Shown: piece by piece, positions 1 to 8,161 of the stretch | Layout: every line of letters begins with the position of its first letter | How positions within the stretch are numbered: the stretch's first letter is position 1 | Source of the DNA: Arthrobacter bambusae | Lineage (GTDB): Bacteria; Actinomycetota; Actinomycetes; Actinomycetales; Micrococcaceae | Direction of reading: 5' to 3' | NCBI RefSeq assembly: GCF_022606295.1 | Contig: NZ_JAHHZS010000018.1 | Span: forward strand, 35,862 to 99,861 | DNA length: 64,000 bases | Notes under the pieces: generated by a model | What the model saw: only the letters and a program-made list of their open reading frames with translations | Database searches by the model: none | What the model was told of the DNA's origin: nothing | Position numbers and translations under genes: made by a program

Positions 1-1
1 G

Positions 2-640
2 CGTGACCCGGAAAAACCGCTTGGCGGCATGACGCTCTTCTTCGCCGAGATGGATCCCGCTCACGTGACGATCCGCGAGATCGAGAAACTGGGCCGCGCG
101 GCCGTCGACAGCAACGAGCTGTTCTTCGATAACCTCTTCGTGGCCGACGAGGACGTTATTGGTGAGGTCGGCAAGGGCTTCTATTATATTCTCGATGGTC
201 TTAACCCCGAGCGCATCATCGTGGCGATGGAGGGCGTCGGTATCGGGCGTGCGTCGCTCGAGATCGCGACCGAGTACGCGAAGAACCGCGTGGTGTTCGA
301 TCGCCCGATTGGCAAGAACCAAGCGGTCGCGCATCCGCTGGCAGATTCGTGGATCCGCCTCCAGGCCGCGGAGCTAGCGGCGATGCACGCGGCAAAGTTG
401 TTTGATGAGGGCAAGGATTGCGGTCCCGAGGCGGCGGCAGCGAAGTACTTGGGGGCCGAGGCAGGCTTTGAGGCCGCCGACCGCTCATTCTCAACGCTCG
501 GCGGTTACGCCTACGCGAAGGAGTATCACATTGAGCGGCTCTGGCGTGAAGTGCGTCTGCTGCGCAATGCCCCCTTCTCCCAGGAGATGGTGTGCAACTA
601 CATATCCCAGAAGGTCCTCGGCATGCCTCGCAGCTACTGA
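2..640 (+). CDS. acyl-CoA dehydrogenase, C-terminal part (cut by window edge)
   Basis: The reading frame is open to the left edge, so only the C-terminal ~212 residues are present. It shows the end of the middle beta-domain (LFFAEMD, then a segment about the loop 'ELFFDNLFVADEDVIGEVGKG') and the C-terminal helical domain with an FDRPIGKNQAVAHPLAD segment and GGYAYAKEYHIERLWRE, both typical of the family. It would oxidise an acyl-CoA to the 2-enoyl-CoA with FAD. It is followed at 184 bp by the CitE-like lyase on the same strand, so the cluster continues to the left of the window. The specific substrate cannot be read from this fragment. Confidence 0.9.
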   Translation, partial: RDPEKPLGGMTLFFAEMDPAHVTIREIEKLGRAAVDSNELFFDNLFVADEDVIGEVGKGFYYILDGLNPERIIVAMEGVGIGRASLEIATEYAKNRVVFDRPIGKNQAVAHPLADSWIRLQAAELAAMHAAKLFDEGKDCGPEAAAAKYLGAEAGFEAADRSFSTLGGYAYAKEYHIERLWREVRLLRNAPFSQEMVCNYISQKVLGMPRSY

Positions 641-824
641 TCGGGGGCACGTGACCGGGACCGAGACTGCGCCCGGGATTCGTGCGGATCCTGCCACTCG
701 GTCCCGCACATGTAACGGCCCACCAGCGTTGGTCCTGCTCTGTTCCGGGGCATCGCGGCAAACGGGTCCTACAGATAACGCAGGCATGAAAACTTCTCGC
801 CCCCGATCCAAGGAGAACCAACCG

Positions 825-1718
825 ATGAAGCCGTATCGTTCGATGCTGTTCGTGCCCGGCCACAAGGAAGGCTGGGCCGACAAAGCCGTCGCCTCGGGTG
901 CCGATGCCCTGATCCTCGACCTCGAAGACTCAGTGCCGGTCGCAGAGAAGGATCGCACGCGCCCGAGCGTCGCCAAAACTATTGACCGCCTGCATGGGGC
1001 AGGAACGCGAGCCGACGTTTGGGTACGCCCGAACCCGCTCGTTAGCGGTATTCAGGGGAAAGACCTCGAGGCCGTGATCCGTCCCGGCCTTGCGGGGCTC
1101 TTCCTGCCAAAGGTATTCAACGCCGAGGAGATCGTGCGCATCGACGCGGTGGTCAGCCACATCGAGCAGCGTGAGGGCCTCGAGCCCGGCAGCGTCGGTC
1201 TGCTGATCAGCTTTGAAACGGCCGCCTCCATGGCGAACTGTGAGGCCATCGCGGCGGCTAGCCCCCGGGTGGTCAGCCTGCTCGGCGCGACAGGACCCAA
1301 CGCCGACGTCGGCCGCGAGCTAGGCTTCGAGTTCACCCCCGCGGGCCTCGAGACGCTCTATCTCCGCAGCCGCATAGTCCTGGCCGCCCGGGCCGCAGGA
1401 ATCCACCACCCCGTCGCCGGCCTCTGGCAAGACATCCACGACCTTGAGGGGGCCCGCCAGTTCACCCTCGACAACAAGCAACTTGGTTACCGAGGCATGA
1501 TTTGCATTCACCCCTCCCATGTCGCCATAGCAAACGAGATCTTCACACCGTCCGCCGCTCAGGTCGACTTCTACCGACGCATGATCAGCGCCTTCGGCGC
1601 GGCGGAAGCGACCGGCGACGCGGCCGTTGATTTCGAGGGCCAGCACATTGACATCGCTCACGTGAAGACCGCCCAGGGAGTGATCGCGCTTGCCGAGGCC
1701 ATTGGCCTGAATAGCTGA
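825..1718 (+). CDS. HpcH/HpaI (CitE-like) CoA lyase, possible citramalyl-CoA lyase
   Basis: A 297-residue protein with the CitE/HpcH TIM-barrel signature: RSMLFVPGHK at the N-terminus, ADALILDLEDSV (about residues 27-38, metal-binding acidic residues), VWVRPN and a late GMICIHPSHV segment. The family cleaves citryl-, malyl-, methylmalyl- or citramalyl-CoA. The ATG at 825 is preceded by AAGGAG at a 10-bp spacing, and the much longer upstream frame has no coding character. Because Mct- and Meh-like genes lie in the same cluster, (S)-citramalyl-CoA cleavage to acetyl-CoA and pyruvate is the role I favour. That is inference; malyl-CoA or citryl-CoA type activity is possible. Confidence 0.85.
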   Translation: MKPYRSMLFVPGHKEGWADKAVASGADALILDLEDSVPVAEKDRTRPSVAKTIDRLHGAGTRADVWVRPNPLVSGIQGKDLEAVIRPGLAGLFLPKVFNAEEIVRIDAVVSHIEQREGLEPGSVGLLISFETAASMANCEAIAAASPRVVSLLGATGPNADVGRELGFEFTPAGLETLYLRSRIVLAARAAGIHHPVAGLWQDIHDLEGARQFTLDNKQLGYRGMICIHPSHVAIANEIFTPSAAQVDFYRRMISAFGAAEATGDAAVDFEGQHIDIAHVKTAQGVIALAEAIGLNS

Positions 1719-1806
1719 TTCCGCTGAGTTTCCGGGATCACCCAGGGCCGCCGTTCGCGAAACGAATAGTCTGACGTTGATTCGGATGCTGACGTAAGGC
1801 TGCACA

Positions 1807-1846
1807 GGGCCTGAGCGTGGTTGTTGAACCAGGCTCAGGCCCTTCC
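1807..1846 (+). terminator. rho-independent terminator after the CitE-like gene
   Basis: A perfect 10-bp inverted repeat, GGGCCTGAGC at 1807-1816 and GCTCAGGCCC at 1833-1842, with a 16-nt loop and a short T-containing tail. It lies 88 bp past the stop codon. Confidence 0.7.
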
Positions 1847-2139
1847 GTGGCCTTGAGAGGCCCGTTCAGTGTTTCGCGCTAGTCTGCCGGTTACCCGTGA
1901 AGGTGCTGTGATGGGACCACTCCTCCTGAGTCGACCGGAAGATTCTCGCCGCTATGGTTGTTAGGCAGGCGGGTTATCTTGCGGGACATGACAAGCGGTG
2001 CTCCGCCGGCATGCTGGGGTGTGCCAGTCATAATCCGGCACCTGCCTCATTCGGCCGGCGACCAGTGGCCCGGTCAGCGAAGAGCAACGCCTCCCGCCCT
2101 CGGGCGCACATCTTAGGACAACGATGTCTATGAGCGCAC
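1847..2139. other. intergenic region, no gene seen
   Basis: About 300 bp between two convergent transcription units, each with its own terminator. I see no ORF with coding character and no recognisable remnant. Confidence 0.6.
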
Positions 2140-2197
2140 AAAAACTGCTCTCACAGAATTGGCGCTGAACGGCTCAGTTCCAATCCCGTGAGAGCAG
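2140..2197 (-). terminator. terminator of the aldehyde dehydrogenase/HIBADH operon
   Basis: Read on the minus strand, CTGCTCTCAC and GTGAGAGCAG (2188-2197 and 2145-2154) form a perfect 10-bp stem with a long 33-nt loop, followed by five T residues (2140-2144). It sits 53 bp beyond the last stop codon of the minus-strand operon. Confidence 0.65.
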
Positions 2198-2250
2198 CTC
2201 CCAAGTTCCAAACTCCGGCCCGCTCGGCGGTCACGTGTCGGTACGACCCG

Positions 2251-3198
2251 TCATTGGCCTTGGTGATATCTCGTGGCTTGGTCTACGGCGGCCCGCAACC
2301 GCTCAGGATCGACCGCGATATCCACACCGGAACGTTCCACCTGCAGCTTCATGAACGAGCGGGAGTCCAAGTCACCGAATCCGCGACCCACGGCCTCGCT
2401 AATCTCCTCGTGGACCAAATTCGCAAGGCGCATTGGAACGCCGAGCTCCTTGCCCATCCGCACCGCGAGCCCGACATCCTTGTGTCCAAGCTTCAGCTGC
2501 ATCGACGGCGGCTCGTACTGATTCGGCAGGAACTGCTTAACGGCATGATCGAGAGGGCGCGCCTTGCCGACGACACCAAACTGCAGCGCCTCCCACAGAT
2601 CCAGTGGATCGAGCCCCGCCTTGACTGCGAGGGTAAAGACCTCGGCAATCGACGCAAAAATCATGTTGCCAAGCAGGTTATGGCTGAGCTTCGTCACGGT
2701 CCCGGCCCCGATGGCGCCCACATACCTGGGGGCACTCGCGAAACTTTGCAGCACGGATTCGTGCAGCTCGAACGCCTCTTTGTCTCCGCCGGCCCAGAGC
2801 ACGAGGTTTCCGGAGGCTGCTCCGGCGGGACCTCCGCTGACGGGCGCGTCGAGCATGGAGATACCTCTCCCGGCCAGTTGCTTATGCAGGCGGGTGACCG
2901 TTTCGCGCGAGTTTGAGGAGAGGTCGAAGAAGACGGTGCCCTCACGCGCGTTCTCGAGGATACCGCCAACGCCACGCACCGCATCCTCCACCTGAACCGG
3001 TCCGGGCAGCGAGGTGAAGATGACGTCACTGCCGGCCGCCAGCTCGCCGATAGATCCGGCCACTGCAACACCCTGGTCTGCGAAGGGAAGCATCGCGGGT
3101 TCGAAGACGTCGAAAACAGTCACATCCTGTCCGCTCTGCACGATGTTCGCGGCCATGCCGCCGCCCATCCTGCCGAGGCCGATGAAACCAATTTTCAT
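2251..3198 (-). CDS. 3-hydroxyisobutyrate dehydrogenase-like beta-hydroxyacid dehydrogenase
   Basis: A 315-residue NAD(P)-dependent enzyme. It has the Rossmann motif GFIGLGRMGGGMA at the start, the substrate-binding DAPVSGGPAGA segment (about residues 116-126) and the catalytic lysine motif TKLSHNLLGN near residue 170. Family members reversibly oxidise 3-hydroxyisobutyrate, tartronate semialdehyde and similar beta-hydroxyacids. The start at 3198 follows the AhpD-like gene by 2 bp, which indicates co-translation. A second paralogue lies in the same operon (4242-5162). The two are clearly diverged, so they probably use different substrates. The substrate is unknown. Confidence 0.85.
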   Translation of the reverse strand: MKIGFIGLGRMGGGMAANIVQSGQDVTVFDVFEPAMLPFADQGVAVAGSIGELAAGSDVIFTSLPGPVQVEDAVRGVGGILENAREGTVFFDLSSNSRETVTRLHKQLAGRGISMLDAPVSGGPAGAASGNLVLWAGGDKEAFELHESVLQSFASAPRYVGAIGAGTVTKLSHNLLGNMIFASIAEVFTLAVKAGLDPLDLWEALQFGVVGKARPLDHAVKQFLPNQYEPPSMQLKLGHKDVGLAVRMGKELGVPMRLANLVHEEISEAVGRGFGDLDSRSFMKLQVERSGVDIAVDPERLRAAVDQATRYHQGQ

Positions 3199-3200
3199 GC

Positions 3201-3578
3201 TCAAATCCCCATCTCGTCGAAAACCCTTTTTGCCACTCGGAAGGCCCCAAGACCAGCGGGCATTCCCAGGTAGATCGAGATCTGCAGCAGCAGCTCCTGA
3301 ATCTCCGTTTTCGTTAGCCCATTGGTGATGCCACCCTTGATGTGGCCTGCGAGTTCCTCGGGCCGATTCGCCGCCGCGAGCATTCCGATGTTCAGGATGC
3401 TCCGGCTGCGCCGGTCTATCCCGGGCCTTGTCCACACCGCCCCCCAGCAGTACTCCGTAACGAAGTCCTGCATCGGCTTCGTGAAATCATCCGCCGCGGC
3501 GAGGGTAGCCTCGACAAACTCTGCGCCGGCAATTTCCTTGCGTACGGCCAGGCCGGCCTCGTACAGTTCCGCACTCAC
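3201..3578 (-). CDS. carboxymuconolactone decarboxylase / AhpD-like protein
   Basis: A 125-residue single-domain protein of the CMD family: EYCWGAVWTRPGI followed by DRRSRSILNIGMLAA and a C-terminal helical part ending in IYLGMPAGLGAFRVAKRVF. The AhpD-type CxxC pair is absent from the central helix, so peroxidase activity is not supported. The RSRSILNI pattern is nearer to 4-carboxymuconolactone decarboxylase-type proteins. Its role is unknown, but it lies between a cupin and a hydroxyacid dehydrogenase in a catabolic operon, so a decarboxylation or lactone-handling step is possible. Confidence 0.8.
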   Translation of the reverse strand: MSAELYEAGLAVRKEIAGAEFVEATLAAADDFTKPMQDFVTEYCWGAVWTRPGIDRRSRSILNIGMLAAANRPEELAGHIKGGITNGLTKTEIQELLLQISIYLGMPAGLGAFRVAKRVFDEMGI

Positions 3579-3600
3579 CGATATCCCCCTTCGCAGTCTT

Positions 3601-4131
3601 CTAGCGCGTCGCCGAGATCATCAGCACGGCCGCGGTAGTCGGCTCGGTTGTTCGGTTGTTCCAGGAGTGCTTGGTACCGCGCTGCACCAGGGTATCGCCC
3701 GGGTACAGGGTAGTCTCCTCCGTCTCCATGACAGCAGTGAGTTCACCGGACAACACGGTGACTATGTCAACGGTGTCGGTCACATGCAGACCCACGATGC
3801 CGCCGGCCTCTTCGGGCGGGACCATCCCCTTGAGCGGTCCATGGGAGTCGCCGAAGCCCGCTGATATGTCCCATTCCGAGTCGGGGCGGAATGTCACGAT
3901 CCGGTACACCACGCCTCCATCGTTCGGCTCGGTGTACACACCGCCCTCCAGACCGTCGTCGTTGTCCACCGGCACAGGCAGCGTGCCGGTGCGCCAGATC
4001 TCGCACTTCGTGTTCGCCTCGCTGCTGAACCGGACCGGGGTTTCCTCGTCGGATACGAAGCACGATTTGCCGTACTCGTCGACGCCGGTGATGATTCGCC
4101 GCGCCTGCGCGGTCGCGTAGTCCTTCTTCAT
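3601..4131 (-). CDS. cupin-domain protein
   Basis: A 176-residue protein with one C-terminal cupin barrel. Cupin motif 1 is represented by a GLHVTDTVDIVTVLSGE segment and motif 2 by GDTLVQRGTKHSWNN, giving two His ligands and an Asn at the usual places. The N-terminal ~90 residues resemble the other long cupin at 55093-55650, including an early RRIITGVD-like segment. Function is unknown; such proteins are often found beside aromatic or lactone catabolic genes and may be isomerases, hydrolases or ligand sensors. Second-to-third gene of the minus-strand operon, 22 bp before the AhpD-like gene. Confidence 0.8.
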   Translation of the reverse strand: MKKDYATAQARRIITGVDEYGKSCFVSDEETPVRFSSEANTKCEIWRTGTLPVPVDNDDGLEGGVYTEPNDGGVVYRIVTFRPDSEWDISAGFGDSHGPLKGMVPPEEAGGIVGLHVTDTVDIVTVLSGELTAVMETEETTLYPGDTLVQRGTKHSWNNRTTEPTTAAVLMISATR

Positions 4132-4241
4132 TTCTGATTCTGCCGTTTCTCAGGTTGGGGACGAGACGGAACGCCGGCCCTGCTGGGGCATCCGCCGCCT
4201 GTGGGATTCGGTGGCATTCTGTTCGATTCTCGACAGGCTTT

Positions 4242-5162
4242 CTACCCGGCCGTTTCGCCGTCTTGTGGCACGACCCGCGTCTTTGCCCAGCGGTCAATGA
4301 CAAGCGCTGCGGTGTCAACCTGTGCCTCTGCACCGTTCTCCGCGATGCACAGTTGATAGAGTTCTCGCGCGATGCCGCCGAAGAGGCTCGGTACGCCGCT
4401 CACGCGGGCGAGGTCGGTGGCGAGTCGTACGTCCTTGTGCGCGAGACCCAGGGTGAAGCCAGGGCTTAGGTTCCCCAGCATTACGCGTGGCCCGAAGCTC
4501 TTTTCCAGGTAGGCATTGCGTCCCCCGCTTGCCATCAGGATCTCATGTGCGGTGCGGGAGTTGACGCCATTCTTGTCCGCCAGGGCGAGCGCTTCGAGCG
4601 ACAGCAGTCGCTGCGCATGGGACAGCAGGTTGTTGACGAGCTTGATGACCTGCCCGTTGCCTACGCCGCCCGCGTGGAAGATGTTCGGGCTGATGTCGGC
4701 GAGAATCGGTTGCACGGTCTCGAACTGCCCGGGGTCGGCGCCGACCATAATAGCGATGGTGCCTGCCTGAGCCGCGGTGATCCCTCCGCTGACCGGGGCG
4801 TCAATCATCTGCACGTCCTGCTGGCGCAGCCGCTGGGCCATGGCCCTGGTAGCAATCGGATCCCCTGTCGTCTGGTCGATCACGATTGTGCCGGGCCGGA
4901 GCACCTCCGCGATGCCGCCCTCGCCGAACAGCACTGTGTGGACGTGATCGGAGGTCGGCAGGCACAGGAGTACAACCTCGCAGCCTGCTGCGAGTTCTGC
5001 CGCCTCGCGCGCCGGTTGGGCTCCCAAGGCCACAAGTCTCTCAGTCACTGCGGGATCGCGGTCGAACACGATAAGCTCCCGGGACAGCTGCAGCCGGGAT
5101 GCCAGCGCTCCCCCCATGTTCCCGAGGCCAATGTATCCCAAGTTCATTTGCTCAGCTCTCAT
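4242..5162 (-). CDS. second 3-hydroxyisobutyrate dehydrogenase-like protein
   Basis: A 306-residue member of the 6-phosphogluconate dehydrogenase/HIBADH superfamily: LGYIGLGNMGGALASRL, DAPVSGGITAAQAGT and the catalytic-lysine segment VIKLVNNLLSHAQR. I chose the ATG at 5162 because AAGGAG lies 9 bp before it; an internal ATG at 5147 is an alternative. It follows the aldehyde dehydrogenase by 67 bp. A hydroxyacid dehydrogenase that makes a semialdehyde, paired with an aldehyde dehydrogenase that oxidises it, would be a coherent pair. This is inference from context. Confidence 0.85.
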   Translation of the reverse strand: MRAEQMNLGYIGLGNMGGALASRLQLSRELIVFDRDPAVTERLVALGAQPAREAAELAAGCEVVLLCLPTSDHVHTVLFGEGGIAEVLRPGTIVIDQTTGDPIATRAMAQRLRQQDVQMIDAPVSGGITAAQAGTIAIMVGADPGQFETVQPILADISPNIFHAGGVGNGQVIKLVNNLLSHAQRLLSLEALALADKNGVNSRTAHEILMASGGRNAYLEKSFGPRVMLGNLSPGFTLGLAHKDVRLATDLARVSGVPSLFGGIARELYQLCIAENGAEAQVDTAALVIDRWAKTRVVPQDGETAG

Positions 5163-5229
5163 TTTGCACTTCTCCTTCGTTCTTTCCGTTTCTCCGCATG
5201 CGGAGCCCCTCATCGGCCGTTCTTATTGC

Positions 5230-6711
5230 TCATCGGAGCCGGTCGAACACTTCTCGTGGGAGGCCGTAGGACTTGACTTCGACGTAGGCGTCAAAGCCCT
5301 CCATGCCAGACTCCCGGCCGATCCCGCTGCGTTTGAAACCGCCGATCGGGGCTGCGAACCCACCAGGCGAACCGTTGACTTCGACCGTTCCGGTTCGAAT
5401 GCGTCGGGCTACACCGAGCGCGCGTTCCGGCTCGCCGGCGAACACCGAACCGCTGAGTCCGTAGTCGGAGTTGTTTGCGATCGCCACGGCCTCCTCCTCC
5501 GTGTCGAAGGCGTGCACGGTGAGCACCGGTCCGAAGATTTCCTCCTGAGCGATCCTCGAGTTGGGGTCGACATCGGTAAAGACCGTTGGCGAAATATAGA
5601 AGCCGCGATCGAGGCCGGACGGACGGTCGCCTCCTATCAGCAGGGTCGCTCCGGAATTCTTACCCTCGGCGATGTACCTCTCGACTCGCTCGCGCTGGTT
5701 CCGGTTCGCGAGCGGACCGATCTCTGTCGCTGCGTCGAATGGATCGCCGACCGGCATCGACTCGATCATCTGGACCAGCCGCTCGTTGAGTTCCGCAAGT
5801 CGGGGTCGAGCGACAACAATCCTGGTCTTGTTGCTACACACCTGACCGCTGTTGCGCAGTGAGACTGCGCGGATCGCGGCGATGGCCGCATCGAAATCTG
5901 CGTCCTCAAGCAGGAGTGCAGCGGACTTTCCGCCGAGTTCCAGGGTGCAGCGGCGGATCTCCTCGCCGCAGATTGCAGCGATCCGGCGGCCGGCCGCCGT
6001 GGATCCGGTGAAGGAGACCTTGTCAATACCCGGGTGACGCACGAGGTACTCACTTACCTCGCGCTGTGCCGGAACCACGCTCAGCACCCCTTCAGGGAGG
6101 CCCGCTCGTTGCAGTTGATCTGCAAGGAGGTAGGCGTCGAGGGGTGTCTCGGGAGTTGGTTTGAGCACGACGGTGCAGCCGGCGATAAGGGCAGGGACCA
6201 CCTTGAGGATTGAGGTGAGTAGCGGAGCGTTCCACGGAATGATGGCTGCTACGACACCGACTGGCTCACGAGTGACCAATGCGTTGCCCGTGTCGGACGT
6301 GCGGGTGTCGACCCAAGGGTATCGCTGCGCGGACTCAATGAAGGTGTCTGTCATCAGCCGCGGCAGTGTTGCCTGGTAGGAACGCGACAACGTGATCGGG
6401 CACCCCATCTCGGCCGTCACGAGCTTCGCAATATCCTCGACGCGCTCCTCGATCCCCGCGCTGAACCTACGTACTACGGCGAGCCGCTCTTCCAAGCTCA
6501 GCCGCGGCCACGGTCCGTGGTCAAAGGCCTCCCGTGCCCGGGTGATCGCGGCATCGATATCTGCCTCGACCGCTTCCGGCACCGATGCGATGATGTCCTC
6601 CGAGGACGGGGAAATGACCTGGATCCTACGATCCGATGACGGCCGCACCCACCTTCCTCCGATGAACAGTCGGTCGTATTCACCCTGCCAGAGGTCCTGT
6701 GGAATGCTCAT
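5230..6711 (-). CDS. NAD(P)-dependent aldehyde dehydrogenase
   Basis: A full-length 493-residue ALDH: FIGGRWV near the start, IIPWNAP (cofactor site), KPTPETPL, FTGSTAAGR, the ELGGKSAAL glutamate motif and the catalytic cysteine in NSGQVCSNKTR, then EEIFGPVL and GGFKRSGIGRE. It oxidises an aldehyde or semialdehyde to the acid. It is the first gene of the minus-strand operon and is divergent from the CoA transferase at 6939, with an AT-rich putative operator between them. Substrate unknown; several residues match the broad-specificity aliphatic/betaine-aldehyde type. Confidence 0.92.
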   Translation of the reverse strand: MSIPQDLWQGEYDRLFIGGRWVRPSSDRRIQVISPSSEDIIASVPEAVEADIDAAITRAREAFDHGPWPRLSLEERLAVVRRFSAGIEERVEDIAKLVTAEMGCPITLSRSYQATLPRLMTDTFIESAQRYPWVDTRTSDTGNALVTREPVGVVAAIIPWNAPLLTSILKVVPALIAGCTVVLKPTPETPLDAYLLADQLQRAGLPEGVLSVVPAQREVSEYLVRHPGIDKVSFTGSTAAGRRIAAICGEEIRRCTLELGGKSAALLLEDADFDAAIAAIRAVSLRNSGQVCSNKTRIVVARPRLAELNERLVQMIESMPVGDPFDAATEIGPLANRNQRERVERYIAEGKNSGATLLIGGDRPSGLDRGFYISPTVFTDVDPNSRIAQEEIFGPVLTVHAFDTEEEAVAIANNSDYGLSGSVFAGEPERALGVARRIRTGTVEVNGSPGGFAAPIGGFKRSGIGRESGMEGFDAYVEVKSYGLPREVFDRLR

Positions 6712-6830
6712 GTGTAGATCCCTACGTCGTTGTGGCGATCCGCGGAGTGGCCGTCCAGGGCGCTGGCCCGCACAGGGGCCGCGCGGCTTTCCGAGCTCCT
6801 TCGGAGTGTGTAAAACCTTGCGATATGAGT

Positions 6831-6854
6831 CATACTAGAATATATAATATTGTG
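6831..6854. promoter_or_regulatory. AT-rich operator-like element, site 1
   Basis: In this GC-rich DNA a run centred on TATATAATATT (6841-6851) stands out between the divergent aldehyde dehydrogenase and CoA transferase genes. The same 11 bp recur at 20935-20945, and related runs lie at 10953-10966 and 15263-15279, always just upstream of genes of this cluster. A GntR-family operator combined with a -10 region is the simplest reading. Confidence 0.5.
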
Positions 6855-6938
6855 ATTGCAACTACCCTGTATAGCGCTTCGGAGGTTCACCGAGCGCCGG
6901 GGGTCAGGGCAAAAACACATCATGGAGGCAATGGAGTC

Positions 6939-8156
6939 ATGCAACACAGGCCACTGGAGGGTATCCGCGTCATGGAGATTGGCGCCTACATCTCCCTGCC
7001 CACAACCACTTCCCTCCTCACATCCCTCGGAGCAGAGGTCGTCAAAATCGAGCGCCCCTTTGCGGGTGAGGACTTTCGAAGGCACCAGAACGACCAGAGC
7101 CCGTACTTCCGGCAATATAACAGCGGTAAGCGGAGCCTGGCGGTCGATTTAAAATCCCCGGAGGGCGTTGCGCTGGTGAAGTCGCTCGTTCCCCGCTTCG
7201 ACGTGGTGCTCGAGAACATGCGTCCGGGCAAGCTCAAGGCGATGGGTCTCGGAGTGGAGGCATGCCGTCAACTGCGCCCCGACATCATCTACGGCTCGAT
7301 GACCGGATTCGGCGAGACCGGTCCATTGGCGAACCGGCCGGCCTACGACACGATCGGTCACGCTTTCGGGGGCCTCTATTCAGTTTGGGGCGATGAGGGC
7401 AACCCCCGGCTCGCTGGCGGTCTCAGTGCGGATCTCATCACCGGCATCGTTGGGGTGGCCGGCGTGCTTGCGGCCATCATCGCGCGCCTACGCACGGGTG
7501 AGGGTCAGCGCGTCGAGACGTCCATCATGGAGGCAATCAGTACGCTCACAGCCGACAGTATCGCGCAGACTTTCGAACTCGGGAAGAGCCCTACTCGTAC
7601 AAGCCGTCATCCGCAGGCACAGAATTTTTGCGTCCCCACCTCGGACGGCAAATTCATCGCCCTGCACCTCTCCTCATCCCAGAAATTCTGGCGGGCGATG
7701 TGCCGTGCGATCGGCCGTGCCGATCTCGCCGAGGATTCCCGTTTTGCAGAGTACCGTGACCGGGAGGCGAACTACTTCGACCTGGCCCCCATTGTGGAGA
7801 AACAATTCGCGACGCAGCCGTTCGCGCACTGGGAGCGGGAACTGATCAACGAGGACGTGCCGTTCGGCCCGGTGCTCTCCATCGCCGAGTACATCGAGAA
7901 CGAACAGGTGACACACCTCGGTATGTTCGATCACCAGCCCGACGGGCTCCCACTACTGCGCGCACCATGGCAGTTCAACGGCGAGCGTCCCAAACGCAGC
8001 CCGCGCACCCCGAAAGTCGGGTCCGACACGCGCGCGGTCGCCGGCGAGGTACTCTCCAGCGAAGAGGTGGAGGCTTTGATCTTCGCTGGCGTACTTTCGG
8101 CCGATGACTCCGAAAGTGCTCCAGACCGACCCACCCAAATCGACAACGAGGAGTGA
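6939..8156 (+). CDS. CaiB/BaiF family CoA transferase (1)
   Basis: A 405-residue class III CoA transferase: RPLEGIRVMEIGAYI at the N-terminus, LTSLGAEVVKIERP, RSLAVDLKSPEG, LRPDIIYGSMTGFGETGP, and the catalytic aspartate in GGLSADLITG (Asp165). It moves CoA between an acyl-CoA and a free carboxylic acid, which would activate the pathway substrate. The ATG at 6939 is the only in-frame start with a ribosome binding site (GGAGG and GGAG upstream); upstream codons of the frame lie in the promoter. It is coupled to the MmgE/PrpD gene, whose start is 5 bp after this stop. Confidence 0.9.
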   Translation: MQHRPLEGIRVMEIGAYISLPTTTSLLTSLGAEVVKIERPFAGEDFRRHQNDQSPYFRQYNSGKRSLAVDLKSPEGVALVKSLVPRFDVVLENMRPGKLKAMGLGVEACRQLRPDIIYGSMTGFGETGPLANRPAYDTIGHAFGGLYSVWGDEGNPRLAGGLSADLITGIVGVAGVLAAIIARLRTGEGQRVETSIMEAISTLTADSIAQTFELGKSPTRTSRHPQAQNFCVPTSDGKFIALHLSSSQKFWRAMCRAIGRADLAEDSRFAEYRDREANYFDLAPIVEKQFATQPFAHWERELINEDVPFGPVLSIAEYIENEQVTHLGMFDHQPDGLPLLRAPWQFNGERPKRSPRTPKVGSDTRAVAGEVLSSEEVEALIFAGVLSADDSESAPDRPTQIDNEE

Positions 8157-8161
8157 CGAGG

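Noticed and set aside
402..824. N-terminal extension of the CitE-like frame
   Set aside because: The frame overlaps the acyl-CoA dehydrogenase in another frame and has no coding pattern; AAGGAG before the ATG at 825 decides the start.
216..976. Long minus-strand frames opposite the first genes
   Set aside because: Arg/Pro-rich antisense translations with no domain or ribosome site; shadows of high-GC coding DNA.
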